Assembly (NCBI GenBank): GCA_046327915.1
Contig: JAXLXO010000030.1
Span: forward strand, 1 to 64,000
Length of the DNA stretch: 64,000 nt
Direction of reading: 5' to 3'
Source: VGTK01 sp046327915
GTDB taxonomy: Bacteria; Desulfobacterota; Binatia; UBA12015
Positions 8,746 through 16,248 of this stretch are shown here, one piece after another; the stretch's first letter is position 1; each line of letters begins with the position of its first letter. The notes beneath the pieces were generated by a model, which saw nothing but the letters and a program-made list of their open reading frames with translations, did no database searches and was not told the DNA's origin. The translations under genes and the position numbers were made by a program.

Positions 8746-9540
8746 ATGCAGGACCTCGCCGGAAAGTACGCGTTCATCACCGGCGCCTCGCGCGGCATCG
8801 GCCGCGCCGCGGCGCTCGCCCTCGCCGCCCGCGGCGCCACGGTCGCGATCGGCTACCGGAAGGAGGCCGAGACCGCGCAGGCGCTGGTCGCCGAACTCGA
8901 GAAGGCCGGCGGCAGCGGGCTGACGGTCCGGCTCGACGTCGGCGACCCCGAACAGCGCGAGGCCGCCTTCGACCGCGTCGCCGAGAAGTTCGGAGCGCTC
9001 GACGTCTACGTCGCGAACGCCGCCGCGACCGCGTTCAAGCCGCTGCTCGACGTCAAGCCGCACCACGTGCAGAAGACCTTCGCGATCACGGTCGACGGCT
9101 TCCTCTTCGGCGTGCAGCGCGCGGCGCGGCTGATGGCGGGACGCGAGGGCGCGTCGATCGTCGCGGTGTCCGGCTACGACTGCGTACGCACGGTGCCGCG
9201 CCACGGCGTGCTCGGTGCGGCGAAGGCCGCGATGGAGATGCTGGCGCGCCAGTTCGCGTTCGAGCTCGGCCCGAAGGGCATTCGCGTCAACTGCGTGAAC
9301 TTCGTCTACGCCGACACGGACTCCACGCGATTCTTCGCCGGCGAGGGACACGACCCGCTGCAGGACGAGATGCGCGCGCTGACGCCGCTGCGCGCGCTCG
9401 CGACCGCGGACGACGTCGCCGCGTCGATCTCGTTCCTGTGCTCCGACGGCGCGCGCTTCGTGAACGGGCAGACGATCATGGTGGACGGCGGCGTGCTGCT
9501 CACGTCGCCGGCCCCGACGCACCTGCCGCCGATCGACTGA
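8746..9540 (+). CDS. Short-chain dehydrogenase/reductase, FabL-like, catalytic Tyr replaced
   Basis: A 264-residue SDR. The NAD(P) motif is TGASRGIG (residues 12-19), and NAAA sits near 91-94. The catalytic region SGYDCVRTVPRHGVLGAAK (142-160) lines up with FabL-type enoyl-ACP reductases, which use Tyr-x6-Lys. Here His153 takes the Tyr place while Lys160 is kept; Tyr144 is nearby but in another register. The C-terminal GQTIMVDGG is typical. The start at ATG 8746 fits a leaderless promoter. The next gene follows after 28 bases and is probably in the same operon. Confidence 0.88.
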   Translation: MQDLAGKYAFITGASRGIGRAAALALAARGATVAIGYRKEAETAQALVAELEKAGGSGLTVRLDVGDPEQREAAFDRVAEKFGALDVYVANAAATAFKPLLDVKPHHVQKTFAITVDGFLFGVQRAARLMAGREGASIVAVSGYDCVRTVPRHGVLGAAKAAMEMLARQFAFELGPKGIRVNCVNFVYADTDSTRFFAGEGHDPLQDEMRALTPLRALATADDVAASISFLCSDGARFVNGQTIMVDGGVLLTSPAPTHLPPID

Positions 9541-9568
9541 GCGAGACTCCGCGAAGGAGGGAAAGCCG

Positions 9569-9859
9569 ATGATCCTCGAAGTCGCAGTGCTCGACGTCCG
9601 TCCCGGAGAGACCGAAGCGTTCGAAGCCGCGTTTCGTCAAGCGCAGTCGATCATCGCGTCGATGCCGGGGTATCGGTCGCACCAGCTGCAGCGCTGCGTG
9701 GAGAACGCGGACCGCTACCTGCTGCTGGTCGAGTGGGACACGCTCGAAGCGCACACGGTCGGATTCCGGCAGTCCGAAGAGTATCAGCGCTGGAAGGCGC
9801 TGCTGCACCACTTCTACGACCCGTTCCCGACGGTCGAGCACTACGTGCGGGTGGCCTGA
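9569..9859 (+). CDS. Antibiotic biosynthesis monooxygenase (ABM) domain protein
   Basis: A 96-residue single-domain ABM-family protein with a dimeric ferredoxin-like fold: EVAVLDVRPGETEAFEAAF, the MPGYRSHQLQRC strand, YLLLVEWDTLEAH, and a C-terminal FYDPFPTVEHY. Members are cofactor-free monooxygenases or haem-degrading enzymes; the substrate here is unknown. AAGGAGG lies 10 bases before ATG 9569. It follows the SDR, so the pair may act in one oxidation pathway (inference). A hairpin follows the stop. Confidence 0.88.
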   Translation: MILEVAVLDVRPGETEAFEAAFRQAQSIIASMPGYRSHQLQRCVENADRYLLLVEWDTLEAHTVGFRQSEEYQRWKALLHHFYDPFPTVEHYVRVA

Positions 9860-9861
9860 CG

Positions 9862-9906
9862 GAGTGCTCTCCGGACCGGTGCGCCTTCGCCGGCCCCGGT
9901 GCACTC
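9862..9906 (+). terminator. Hairpin after the ABM gene
   Basis: GAGTGC (9862-9867) pairs with GCACTC (9901-9906), and inner CCGG blocks add further pairing in an imperfect stem. It directly follows the stop and marks the left edge of the accessory insertion. Confidence 0.5.
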
Positions 9907-9986
9907 CGGGCCGCGACTCCTCGAGCACGACTCCGGTGCAGCACGGCCGCAGCCTAATCACGCGGGCACGCGCACACGTAGTCAAT

Positions 9987-10006
9987 CAATGTATTCCAAT
10001 ACATTG
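9987..10006. promoter_or_regulatory. Perfect palindrome upstream of the RAYT gene
   Basis: CAATGTATT (9987-9995) and AATACATTG (9998-10006) are perfect inverted copies around CC. The site is AT-rich in an otherwise GC-rich region and lies 34 bases before the transposase start. It may be an operator or part of the element's end. Confidence 0.65.
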
Positions 10007-10039
10007 CCCGCAGGTTCGAAGGTCGCCATATTCAAGCGC

Positions 10040-10753
10040 ATGACGAGCCGTTCGTACGTCCAGCTACCGCTCGCACTCGCTCCACGCTCTACGTGGGGCG
10101 GATCCCGTCGAGGCGCGGGACGAAAGCCGGCCGGCCGAACATTGGTGCACCATCGCCGGCGACCCGACATTCGCCCTAGTCACCCATGCCACGTCACTCT
10201 GCGAGTGGTGCGCGGGCTTCCCTCACTCCGCACGCCGAGCTTCGTCCGCGCATTCGAGGCGACGCTTGCTCGCGGGTGCGACCGGGGATCGTTCCGCGTG
10301 GTGCATTACTCGCTGCAGCGCGACCACGCCCACCTGCTGGTCGAGGCCGATGACGCAAAGGCGCTTGGGCGAGGCATGATGTCCGTCGGCTCCCGGCTTG
10401 CGCGCGCGTTCAATCGCGTCTTCCGACGGAAGGGTTGTGTGCTGGCGGATCGCTACCACGTCCGCGCGACGAAGACGCCGCGCGAGGTGCGGAACGCGCT
10501 CGCGTACGTGCTGCTGAATTTTCGCAAGCACCACGCGCGGACAGAATGGCTTTCGCATGTGGCAGCCGGCCCGGATCCGGCGAGCTCGGGACGATGGTTC
10601 GATGGCTGGACGACTGGTTCGACCGGCCGCTCCCGCGAGGCGGCGTCTAACTGCGTGGCCGAGGCCCGGAGCTGGCTTCTGCGAGTCGGGTGGCGCCGCC
10701 ATGGGCTCATCGGCACACTGGAGCAGCCGAGTGGATCGGGTCACCGACGGTGA
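10040..10753 (+). CDS. REP-associated tyrosine transposase (Y1_Tnp, RAYT)
   Basis: A 237-residue single-strand transposase of the IS200/RAYT type. CHVTLRV starts the Y1 fold, the metal-binding HxH is in RDHAHLLVE, and the catalytic Tyr is in NALAYVLLN. The C-terminal WFDGW and TWLLRVGW-like ends (SWLLRVGWRRHGLI) are typical of the subfamily, so it is complete. RAYTs mobilise or process REP palindromes. ATG 10040 (MTSRSYVQLP) is preferred; upstream in-frame ATGs at 9899 and 9989 are possible. The stop overlaps the GTG of the SIR2-like gene by four bases. Base composition is less GC-biased than neighbours, consistent with acquisition. Confidence 0.9.
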   Translation: MTSRSYVQLPLALAPRSTWGGSRRGAGRKPAGRTLVHHRRRPDIRPSHPCHVTLRVVRGLPSLRTPSFVRAFEATLARGCDRGSFRVVHYSLQRDHAHLLVEADDAKALGRGMMSVGSRLARAFNRVFRRKGCVLADRYHVRATKTPREVRNALAYVLLNFRKHHARTEWLSHVAAGPDPASSGRWFDGWTTGSTGRSREAASNCVAEARSWLLRVGWRRHGLIGTLEQPSGSGHRR

Positions 10754-11832
10754 GACTCCAGGCGCAGATCCACTTCTTGAAGCCCTGGTCCGTCGCCCGC
10801 GATCGATCCGGCAAAGAGGTCGTCTTCGTTCTCGGCGCCGGCGCTTCGAGGGACGCACAGCTCCCGTTGGCCGACGACTTGACGCGCCACTGGCGAGGCG
10901 AACTGGTGAAGCGGGTGGAAGGAGCTGCTTCGCTCCTCGAGGCGATCGATCGCGTCCGGGAGCCCGACGACGACGGTCGCCTGGCAGACGATTACGAACA
11001 GATCTTCTGGTGGCTGCAGACCCTCTGGGAGCACAGGCTGCTCCGGCGGTCGCTCGGCATCGACCCGGCCACCTATGACGCTCTCTTTCACAAGATCCGG
11101 GAGAACAGCCGTGACATCATCGCTGACCATCTCTCTGAGCGTCAGAACTCTGGTGGGGACGTTGCGTACCTTTCTCGCTTCGCCGAGTTCGCGACCGAGC
11201 GTCGGGCGGTCAAGGTCTTCACGCTGAACTATGACACGTGCGTCGAGCGGGCATGTCGAAGCGCAGGTAGCCCAATCGTCACCGGCTTCGATGGAGACGA
11301 TGAGCGCCGGCGCGGCTGGCAACCGGCAGTGTTTGACCGGGAGCGCGCGAAAGGCGGCGTCCATCTCTACAAGCTGCACGGTTCGCTCTCGTGGTTTGGC
11401 AGCGATCCGAATTCATTCGAGACCGTCGATCCGCCGGACCCTGCGTGCACGAAGTCCCATTACGGTACGCGTCCTCGCTTGATCCTCGGCCCCACATCGA
11501 AGGTCCAATCGGACGACCCGTGTTGGTGGCTGCTGAATCAACTCCACGCAACTCTGAAGCGTGCCCGAGCATGTGTGGTGATCGGATTCCGCGGACGCGA
11601 TCCGCACGTCGGCGAGCGCATAGCGCACGAGAGGTCGCTTGGTCTCGACGTGATAGAGGTCGGCCCCGACGTAGATCCGAACCCGGAGCCGAGCTTCCCG
11701 GAACCGGATCGATTCAAGATTGGAGCCAGGCTGGGCGTCGACTGCACCGCGTCGCACGCACTGACGACTGGCCGGATCCACGCAGCGCTGCGCGACCTGG
11801 ATCGGCTTCGGACGACCTCACGCGACGCGTAG
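10750..11832 (+). CDS. SIR2-like domain protein, candidate NADase effector
   Basis: A 360-residue SIR2-fold protein. The NAD-binding N-terminus is VFVLGAGAS (residues 25-33), followed by FTLNYDTCVE near 158 and KLHGSLSW with the candidate catalytic His210, then VVIGFRGRDPH. SIR2-like domains of this kind (SIR2_2 group) act as NAD+-depleting effectors in Thoeris, DSR and related anti-phage systems; that role here is inference. No zinc-ribbon Cys pairs are obvious, so it is not a classical deacetylase. GTG 10750 overlaps the transposase stop; ATG 10690 is an alternative. No partner gene is present. Confidence 0.8.
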   Translation: MRLQAQIHFLKPWSVARDRSGKEVVFVLGAGASRDAQLPLADDLTRHWRGELVKRVEGAASLLEAIDRVREPDDDGRLADDYEQIFWWLQTLWEHRLLRRSLGIDPATYDALFHKIRENSRDIIADHLSERQNSGGDVAYLSRFAEFATERRAVKVFTLNYDTCVERACRSAGSPIVTGFDGDDERRRGWQPAVFDRERAKGGVHLYKLHGSLSWFGSDPNSFETVDPPDPACTKSHYGTRPRLILGPTSKVQSDDPCWWLLNQLHATLKRARACVVIGFRGRDPHVGERIAHERSLGLDVIEVGPDVDPNPEPSFPEPDRFKIGARLGVDCTASHALTTGRIHAALRDLDRLRTTSRDA

Positions 11833-11862
11833 GCAGCTTCTACAACCGCCGCCGACGTCCTT

Positions 11863-12123
11863 TCACGGGGACTCCCGCAGCTTCTCGTCCTCTCGCTCCC
11901 GCGACCGCAGCGACGTCATCGCCGCGAATGCGAGCGCGGTCGCGCCGAGGAAGATCGCGAGCCCCACGAGGACGCTGCCGGCCTGGCCGTGCGTCATTCC
12001 GAGGAACACGCCGATCACGAGCACGGCGAGCGCCGCGAAGAGGACGCGCCAGAACCACGGCGATTTGCGGAAGTCGCCCGGCCTGCCGGGCAACGGACCC
12101 ATCGGCTTCTCTGTGGTCGCCAT
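11863..12123 (-). CDS. Small membrane protein, two transmembrane helices
   Basis: An 86-residue protein I do not recognise. Two hydrophobic segments are evident: about residues 24-44 (WRVLFAALAVLVIGVFLG) and 50-71 (VLVGLAIFLGATALAFAAM), joined by a short THGQAG loop, with a charged C-terminal tail rich in Arg and Glu. Both termini probably face the cytoplasm. The start is ATG 12123; no good ribosome site is seen. It lies between the SIR2-like gene, which converges on it, and the F420-type oxidoreductase, which diverges from it. Amphipathic spacing makes a chance frame unlikely. Confidence 0.6.
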   Translation of the reverse strand: MATTEKPMGPLPGRPGDFRKSPWFWRVLFAALAVLVIGVFLGMTHGQAGSVLVGLAIFLGATALAFAAMTSLRSREREDEKLRESP

Positions 12124-12204
12124 GCGGCGACGGGCAGCGAGAAGCGTGCCACCGCTCGACGCAGCGGAACCGTACGGCTACGACCGACGCGCGGAGGACG
12201 AACG

Positions 12205-13053
12205 ATGAAGCTCGGGCTCTTCAACCTCAACATGGGCGCATGCGCGGAGCCGAAGACGTCCGTCGCGGTCGCGCAGCTCGCGGAGTCCGCAGGCTTCGAG
12301 TCGCTCTGGGTCGGCGAGCACGTCGTCCTGCCCGAGCCGCAAGCGCCGCCCTCCCCGCTTCCGCCGCGCTCGCCGATCCTCGACCCGGTCGTTTGCTTGA
12401 CGCTGCTCGCGGCGCACACGACGCGCGTCAAGCTCGGCACCGGCATCATCATCCTGCCGCAGCGCAACCCGCTCGTGCTCGCGAAGGAGCTGGCGAGCCT
12501 CGACGTGGTCTCGAACGGACGCCTGATCTTCGGGATCGGCGTCGGCTACCTGAAGCCGGAGTTCGACGCGCTCGGCATCCCCTTCGATCACAAGGGCACG
12601 CGCACCGAGGACTACCTGCGCGCGATGCTCGCGATCTGGACGCAGGACGAGCCGCGGCACGAGGGGCGCTTCACCTCGTTCTCCGGCGTGCAGGCCTTCC
12701 CGCGCCCGCTGCAGAAGCCGCACCCGGAGATCGTCTTCGGCGGCCACACGCCCGAGGCGTTCCGCCGCGCCATCGCGCACGCGTCGGGCTGGTACGGCTT
12801 CTTCCAGGACGTCGACGGCACGAAGCGCTGCATCGACGGGCTGCGCGAAGCCGCGCGCGCCGCGGGGCGTCCGGGCGGGCTCGACGGCTTCGAGATCAGC
12901 GTGACGCCGCCGCCAGGCCTCGACCTCGACACCGCGCGCCGCTTCGCCGATCTCGGCGTGCACCGCCTGATCCCGTTCCAGCTCGGCGGCGACGCGCAGG
13001 CACAGCTCGACTTCGTCAAGCACACCGCGGACACACTGATCGGCCGCGTCTGA
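12205..13053 (+). CDS. LLM-class (F420-type) flavin-dependent oxidoreductase
   Basis: A 282-residue luciferase-like TIM barrel. Signs are the N-terminal KLGLFNLNMG, ESLWVGEHVVLP, the TGIIILPQRNPLVLAKELASLD strand region, and GVGYLKPEFDALG. The pattern fits the TIGR03619 F420-type group, which uses F420H2 or FMNH2; the substrate is unknown. GCGGAGGACG precedes ATG 12205 and sets the start. A strong hairpin across and after its stop isolates it from the convergent LOG gene. Confidence 0.92.
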   Translation: MKLGLFNLNMGACAEPKTSVAVAQLAESAGFESLWVGEHVVLPEPQAPPSPLPPRSPILDPVVCLTLLAAHTTRVKLGTGIIILPQRNPLVLAKELASLDVVSNGRLIFGIGVGYLKPEFDALGIPFDHKGTRTEDYLRAMLAIWTQDEPRHEGRFTSFSGVQAFPRPLQKPHPEIVFGGHTPEAFRRAIAHASGWYGFFQDVDGTKRCIDGLREAARAAGRPGGLDGFEISVTPPPGLDLDTARRFADLGVHRLIPFQLGGDAQAQLDFVKHTADTLIGRV

Positions 13054-13088
13054 GCCTCGCGCCGGGCACGGTGCGAGGCTCGGACGCG
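13045..13088. terminator. Bidirectional terminator hairpin
   Basis: CGCGTC-T-GAGCCTCGC (13045-13060) pairs with GCGAGGCTC-G-GACGCG (13073-13088) over a 12-base loop, giving 15 pairs. It spans the oxidoreductase stop and ends 11 bases from the opposing LOG stop. Confidence 0.8.
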
Positions 13089-13098
13089 TTCCGCGTCC

Positions 13099-13701
13099 TC
13101 ACCCGCGCAGCTCGTCGTCCTCGTCCCACACCAGCGGCTCGCCCGACTCGGGCTCGCGCGCGAAGCGTGCGATCGCCTCGACCGCTCCGGCCGCGTCCGG
13201 CACGACGGTCATCAGCGCGCGGTTCTTCTCCTTCACCAGCGACGCCGCGACCATGCGCTCGACGAGCTCCAGCAGCGGGTCCCAGAAGCCGTGGTGATTG
13301 ACGATCACCAGCGGCTTCCGGTGCAGCACCAGCTGGCGCTCGACGAGGATCTCCGACAGCTCCTCCAGAGTGCCGTAGCCGCCTGGCAGCACGACGTACG
13401 CGTCGCCGCGGTGCGCGAGACCGGCCTTGCGCGAGCGCATGTCGCCGACCGTCACGAGGTCGTGGATCGCCGCGTGCGCGACGCGCGCGAACGTGTCGAG
13501 GATCACGCCCTCGACGCGGCCGCCGGCGTCGAGCGCCGCGTCGGCGAGCGCGCCCATCAGTCCAACGTTGGCGCCACCGTAGACGACCGCCCAGCCCTGG
13601 CGCGCGATGCCCTCGCCGAGCTCGCGCGCGAGCCGCAGATGCTCCTCGGTCGCACGCGTCGAGGACCCTGCGTAGACGGTGACCGCGCGGACGTTCGGCA
13701 T
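13099..13701 (-). CDS. LOG family protein (TIGR00730 Rossmann fold)
   Basis: A 200-residue protein of the LOG (cytokinin riboside monophosphate phosphoribohydrolase) family. The signature PGGYGTLEE and the GGANVGLMGALADAAL loop are both present, with MRSRKA between them. The family hydrolyses nucleotide 5'-monophosphates to base plus ribose phosphate. ATG 13701 (MPNVRAVTVYAGSS) is the family start; the frame is open further upstream into the HAD promoter region but that part is Arg-rich and not conserved. It is divergent from the heptose phosphatase gene. Confidence 0.9.
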   Translation of the reverse strand: MPNVRAVTVYAGSSTRATEEHLRLARELGEGIARQGWAVVYGGANVGLMGALADAALDAGGRVEGVILDTFARVAHAAIHDLVTVGDMRSRKAGLAHRGDAYVVLPGGYGTLEELSEILVERQLVLHRKPLVIVNHHGFWDPLLELVERMVAASLVKEKNRALMTVVPDAAGAVEAIARFAREPESGEPLVWDEDDELRG

Positions 13702-13798
13702 CCCGCTGTCTTCGCCCCGCACGCGCGGCCGCGCAAGCGCACCCGTCGCGACGGACGTCGACGTACGTCGCGCGACGGCGCGGCCACGGCGCGACGCC

Positions 13799-13827
13799 TT
13801 GCCATCGCGTGACCGCCGCGATAGCCG
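13799..13827 (+). promoter_or_regulatory. Probable promoter of the HAD phosphatase gene
   Basis: TTGCCA (13799-13804), 17-base spacer, TAGCCG (13822-13827). The start codon follows 10 bases after the -10, so the leader would be only a few bases long. Confidence 0.5.
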
Positions 13828-13837
13828 ACGCTCGACC

Positions 13838-14395
13838 ATGAGCCACGCACGCTTCGTCTTCCTCGACCGCGACGGGACGCTCGTCCACGACGGCGGCTAC
13901 GTGCACCGCGTCGAGGACTACGTGCTCCTGCCCGGCGTGATCGAGGCGCTGCAGTCGCTGCGCGACGCGGGCTTCCGCTTCGCGATCGTCACCAACCAGA
14001 GCGGCATCGGCCGCGGGCTCTACACCGAGGCGGACTTCGAGCGCTTCCAGCGCCGCCTGCTCGACGACCTCGAGGCCGGCGGCATCGCGATCGAGGCGAC
14101 GTACATGTGCCCGCACCTGCCGGACGCGCGCTGTGCGTGCCGCAAGCCGGAGCCGCGATCGCTGCTCGACGCACGCGACCGCTTCGCGATCGACCTCGCG
14201 GCGTCGTGGGTGATCGGCGACCACGCGGTCGACGTGCGCCTCGCGGTCAACGCCGGCTGCGGCGGCATCCTGCTGCTCACCGGACACGGCGAGGAGGAGC
14301 GCCACAAGCTCGGCGACACGCCGGTGGCGGCGATCGTCGCCGACCTGCCGGCCGCTGCGCGCTACATTCTGACCGACGAGCGCAGCGCACGGTAG
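13838..14395 (+). CDS. D-glycero-D-manno-heptose 1,7-bisphosphate 7-phosphatase-like HAD
   Basis: A 185-residue HAD-superfamily phosphatase of the GmhB/histidinol-phosphatase group. Motif I is FLDRDGTLV, motif II is IVTNQSGIGRG, motif III is CRKPEP, and motif IV is VIGDHAVDV. A zinc-binding CPHLPDARCAC segment, characteristic of GmhB, is present. The likely role is dephosphorylation in ADP-heptose synthesis for LPS, which implies a Gram-negative envelope. A histidinol-phosphate phosphatase is the alternative. ATG 13838 lacks a Shine-Dalgarno and is served by a near-leaderless promoter. Confidence 0.9.
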   Translation: MSHARFVFLDRDGTLVHDGGYVHRVEDYVLLPGVIEALQSLRDAGFRFAIVTNQSGIGRGLYTEADFERFQRRLLDDLEAGGIAIEATYMCPHLPDARCACRKPEPRSLLDARDRFAIDLAASWVIGDHAVDVRLAVNAGCGGILLLTGHGEEERHKLGDTPVAAIVADLPAAARYILTDERSAR

Positions 14396-14409
14396 TGAGT
14401 ACGACGCAC

Positions 14410-14444
14410 GAGCGCGGCGCCGCCCACGAGCGGACGCCGCGCTC
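14410..14444. terminator. Bidirectional terminator hairpin
   Basis: GAGCGCGGCG (14410-14419) and CGCCGCGCTC (14435-14444) form a perfect 10-bp stem over a 15-base loop, between the convergent phosphatase and amidohydrolase genes. Confidence 0.75.
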
Positions 14445-14460
14445 CTGCGTCAAGCCAGGA

Positions 14461-16149
14461 TCAGACCACGAGGCCCGTCCGCGCCCCCGTGTACTTGCCG
14501 TCCTCCCACACGACGGCGCCGTTCACGACCACCTTGTCGATGCCGGTCGCGTGCCGCACGTAGCGGTTCGCGTTGCCCGGCACGTCGCGGACGAAGTCCT
14601 CGGAGCCGCGGTCGATGGTGCTCGGGTCGAAGATCACCAGATCCGCCGCCTGCCCCGCCGCGATGCGGCCGCGGCCCTCGATGCCGAACGCGTCGGCGAG
14701 CTCGCTGGTCAGGCGCTGCACCGCGCGCTCGATCGTGAACGCCTTCAGATCTCGCACCCAGCGCGCGAGCAGGTAGCTGGTGTCGCCCGCGCCGCAGAAC
14801 TGCGAGATGTGCGCACCGGCGTCGCTCGCGCCGACGTGGATGTTCGGGTCGCTGAGGATCGCCGTCACGCCCTGCGGATCGACGTGCAGGAAGTTGGTCA
14901 GCGAGAACTCGGTCTCGAGGTCCTCCGACACCGCGAGGTCGAGCATCACGTCGACGACGTCGCAGCCGCGCTCGGCCGCGATCTCGGCGAGCTTGCGGCC
15001 CTCGAGCGCCTTGTTCTCCGCGCGCGCGACGCGCCCGACGGTGAACACCTCGTCGAGCATCGGGATGCCGAAGCGCAGCATGATGAACTGGTTGCGCAGG
15101 TCCTCGCGGCGCTTCGGATCGGCGAAGCCCTGCACGCGCTCGGTGAGCGGCATGCGCATGACCTCGTTCCACGCCGGCATCGCCATCAGCAGGAACGACG
15201 TCTCCGACAGGCGGATGTTGATGTCGAAGGTGCGCGGCATCGACTGACCGTACACGCGCGCCCCGTTCGCGTTCTCCTCGGCGAGGAGCTTCAGCGAGTC
15301 CGACCACAGCGTGTTGGTCGTCGAGTGCACGATCGGCGCCACCGAGCACATGACACCCGCCTGGCGCGAGATCTCGGCCATCTCCTTGATGTTCTCGAGC
15401 TGCTGCGGCGGGTTGAAGAACACCGGCACGGTCTGCACGATGCCGCGCCCGACGGCCTTCATGGCCTTCGCGAGCGCGATGATCTCGTCGCGCGTCGCGA
15501 AGCGGCTCGGCACCGGCTTCATGTTCTCGTCCATGTCGACGTACGACGTCGACAGCCCGGCGGCGCCGGCACGCACGGCGTCCTGCAGGACGCTGCACAT
15601 GCGTTCGATCTCCTCCGGCGTCGCGGCGCGCTCCTGCGCGGCCGCGCCCATCACGTAGCTGCGCAGCGCCGAGTGCCCGACGAGGCCCGCGACGTTGATG
15701 CCGAGGTCCGTGCGGATGAAGTCGAGGTACTCGGGATAGGTCTCCCACGTCCAGGGCACGCCTTCCGCGAAGGTCGCGAGCGGGATGTCCTCGATCTGCT
15801 TGAACATGCCGGCGAGCGCACGCTGGTCTTCCTTCTTGACGGGTGCCAGCGACAGCGAGCAGTTGCCCATCAGGATCGTCGTCACGCCGTGCTCGATGCA
15901 CGGCGTCGCGAGACGGTCCCAGCAGATCTGCGGATCGAAGTGCGTGTGCACGTCGATGAAGCCGGGCGCGACCACCTGACCCTTCGCGTCGATCTCGCGC
16001 GTGCCCGCGGGCAGCGTGCCGGCCGGGACGTCGCCGACCGCGACGATCTTGCCGTCGCGGACTGCGACGGATCCGTCGCGTGCGGGTGCTCCGGTGCCGT
16101 CGACGATCCTCGCGTTGCGGATCAGAAGGGTGGTGCTCGTGCCTGCCAT
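14461..16149 (-). CDS. N-acyl-D-amino-acid deacylase / D-aminoacylase-like amidohydrolase
   Basis: A 562-residue amidohydrolase. The N-terminal composite barrel (LLIRNARIVDGTG) leads to metal ligands His68 and His70 in FIDVHTHFDP; GHSALR and IVHST give further His positions, and ASDAGAH near residue 457 holds the catalytic Asp. Length and motifs match the D-aminoacylase group (COG3653). It hydrolyses N-acyl-D-amino acids or related amides; the exact substrate is unknown. The start is ATG 16149, with AAAAGGAGC before it. A perfect palindrome lies 17-32 bases upstream and may be its operator. Confidence 0.9.
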   Translation of the reverse strand: MAGTSTTLLIRNARIVDGTGAPARDGSVAVRDGKIVAVGDVPAGTLPAGTREIDAKGQVVAPGFIDVHTHFDPQICWDRLATPCIEHGVTTILMGNCSLSLAPVKKEDQRALAGMFKQIEDIPLATFAEGVPWTWETYPEYLDFIRTDLGINVAGLVGHSALRSYVMGAAAQERAATPEEIERMCSVLQDAVRAGAAGLSTSYVDMDENMKPVPSRFATRDEIIALAKAMKAVGRGIVQTVPVFFNPPQQLENIKEMAEISRQAGVMCSVAPIVHSTTNTLWSDSLKLLAEENANGARVYGQSMPRTFDINIRLSETSFLLMAMPAWNEVMRMPLTERVQGFADPKRREDLRNQFIMLRFGIPMLDEVFTVGRVARAENKALEGRKLAEIAAERGCDVVDVMLDLAVSEDLETEFSLTNFLHVDPQGVTAILSDPNIHVGASDAGAHISQFCGAGDTSYLLARWVRDLKAFTIERAVQRLTSELADAFGIEGRGRIAAGQAADLVIFDPSTIDRGSEDFVRDVPGNANRYVRHATGIDKVVVNGAVVWEDGKYTGARTGLVV

Positions 16150-16165
16150 GCGTTGCTCCTTTTCC

Positions 16166-16181
16166 TAGAACAAAAGTTCTA
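16166..16181. promoter_or_regulatory. Perfect palindrome TAGAAC-N4-GTTCTA
   Basis: TAGAAC (16166-16171), AAAA, GTTCTA (16176-16181). It is placed where the -10 of the amidohydrolase promoter should lie. The GAAC-N4-GTTC core resembles Gram-positive LexA boxes and several TetR-family sites; which regulator binds is unknown. Confidence 0.6.
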
Positions 16182-16248
16182 CGACGAGGGCACAGTGAAC
16201 CCGGAATCCCGCCGCGAGGCAAGCCCGATCCGGGCAGGACACGCCCCG

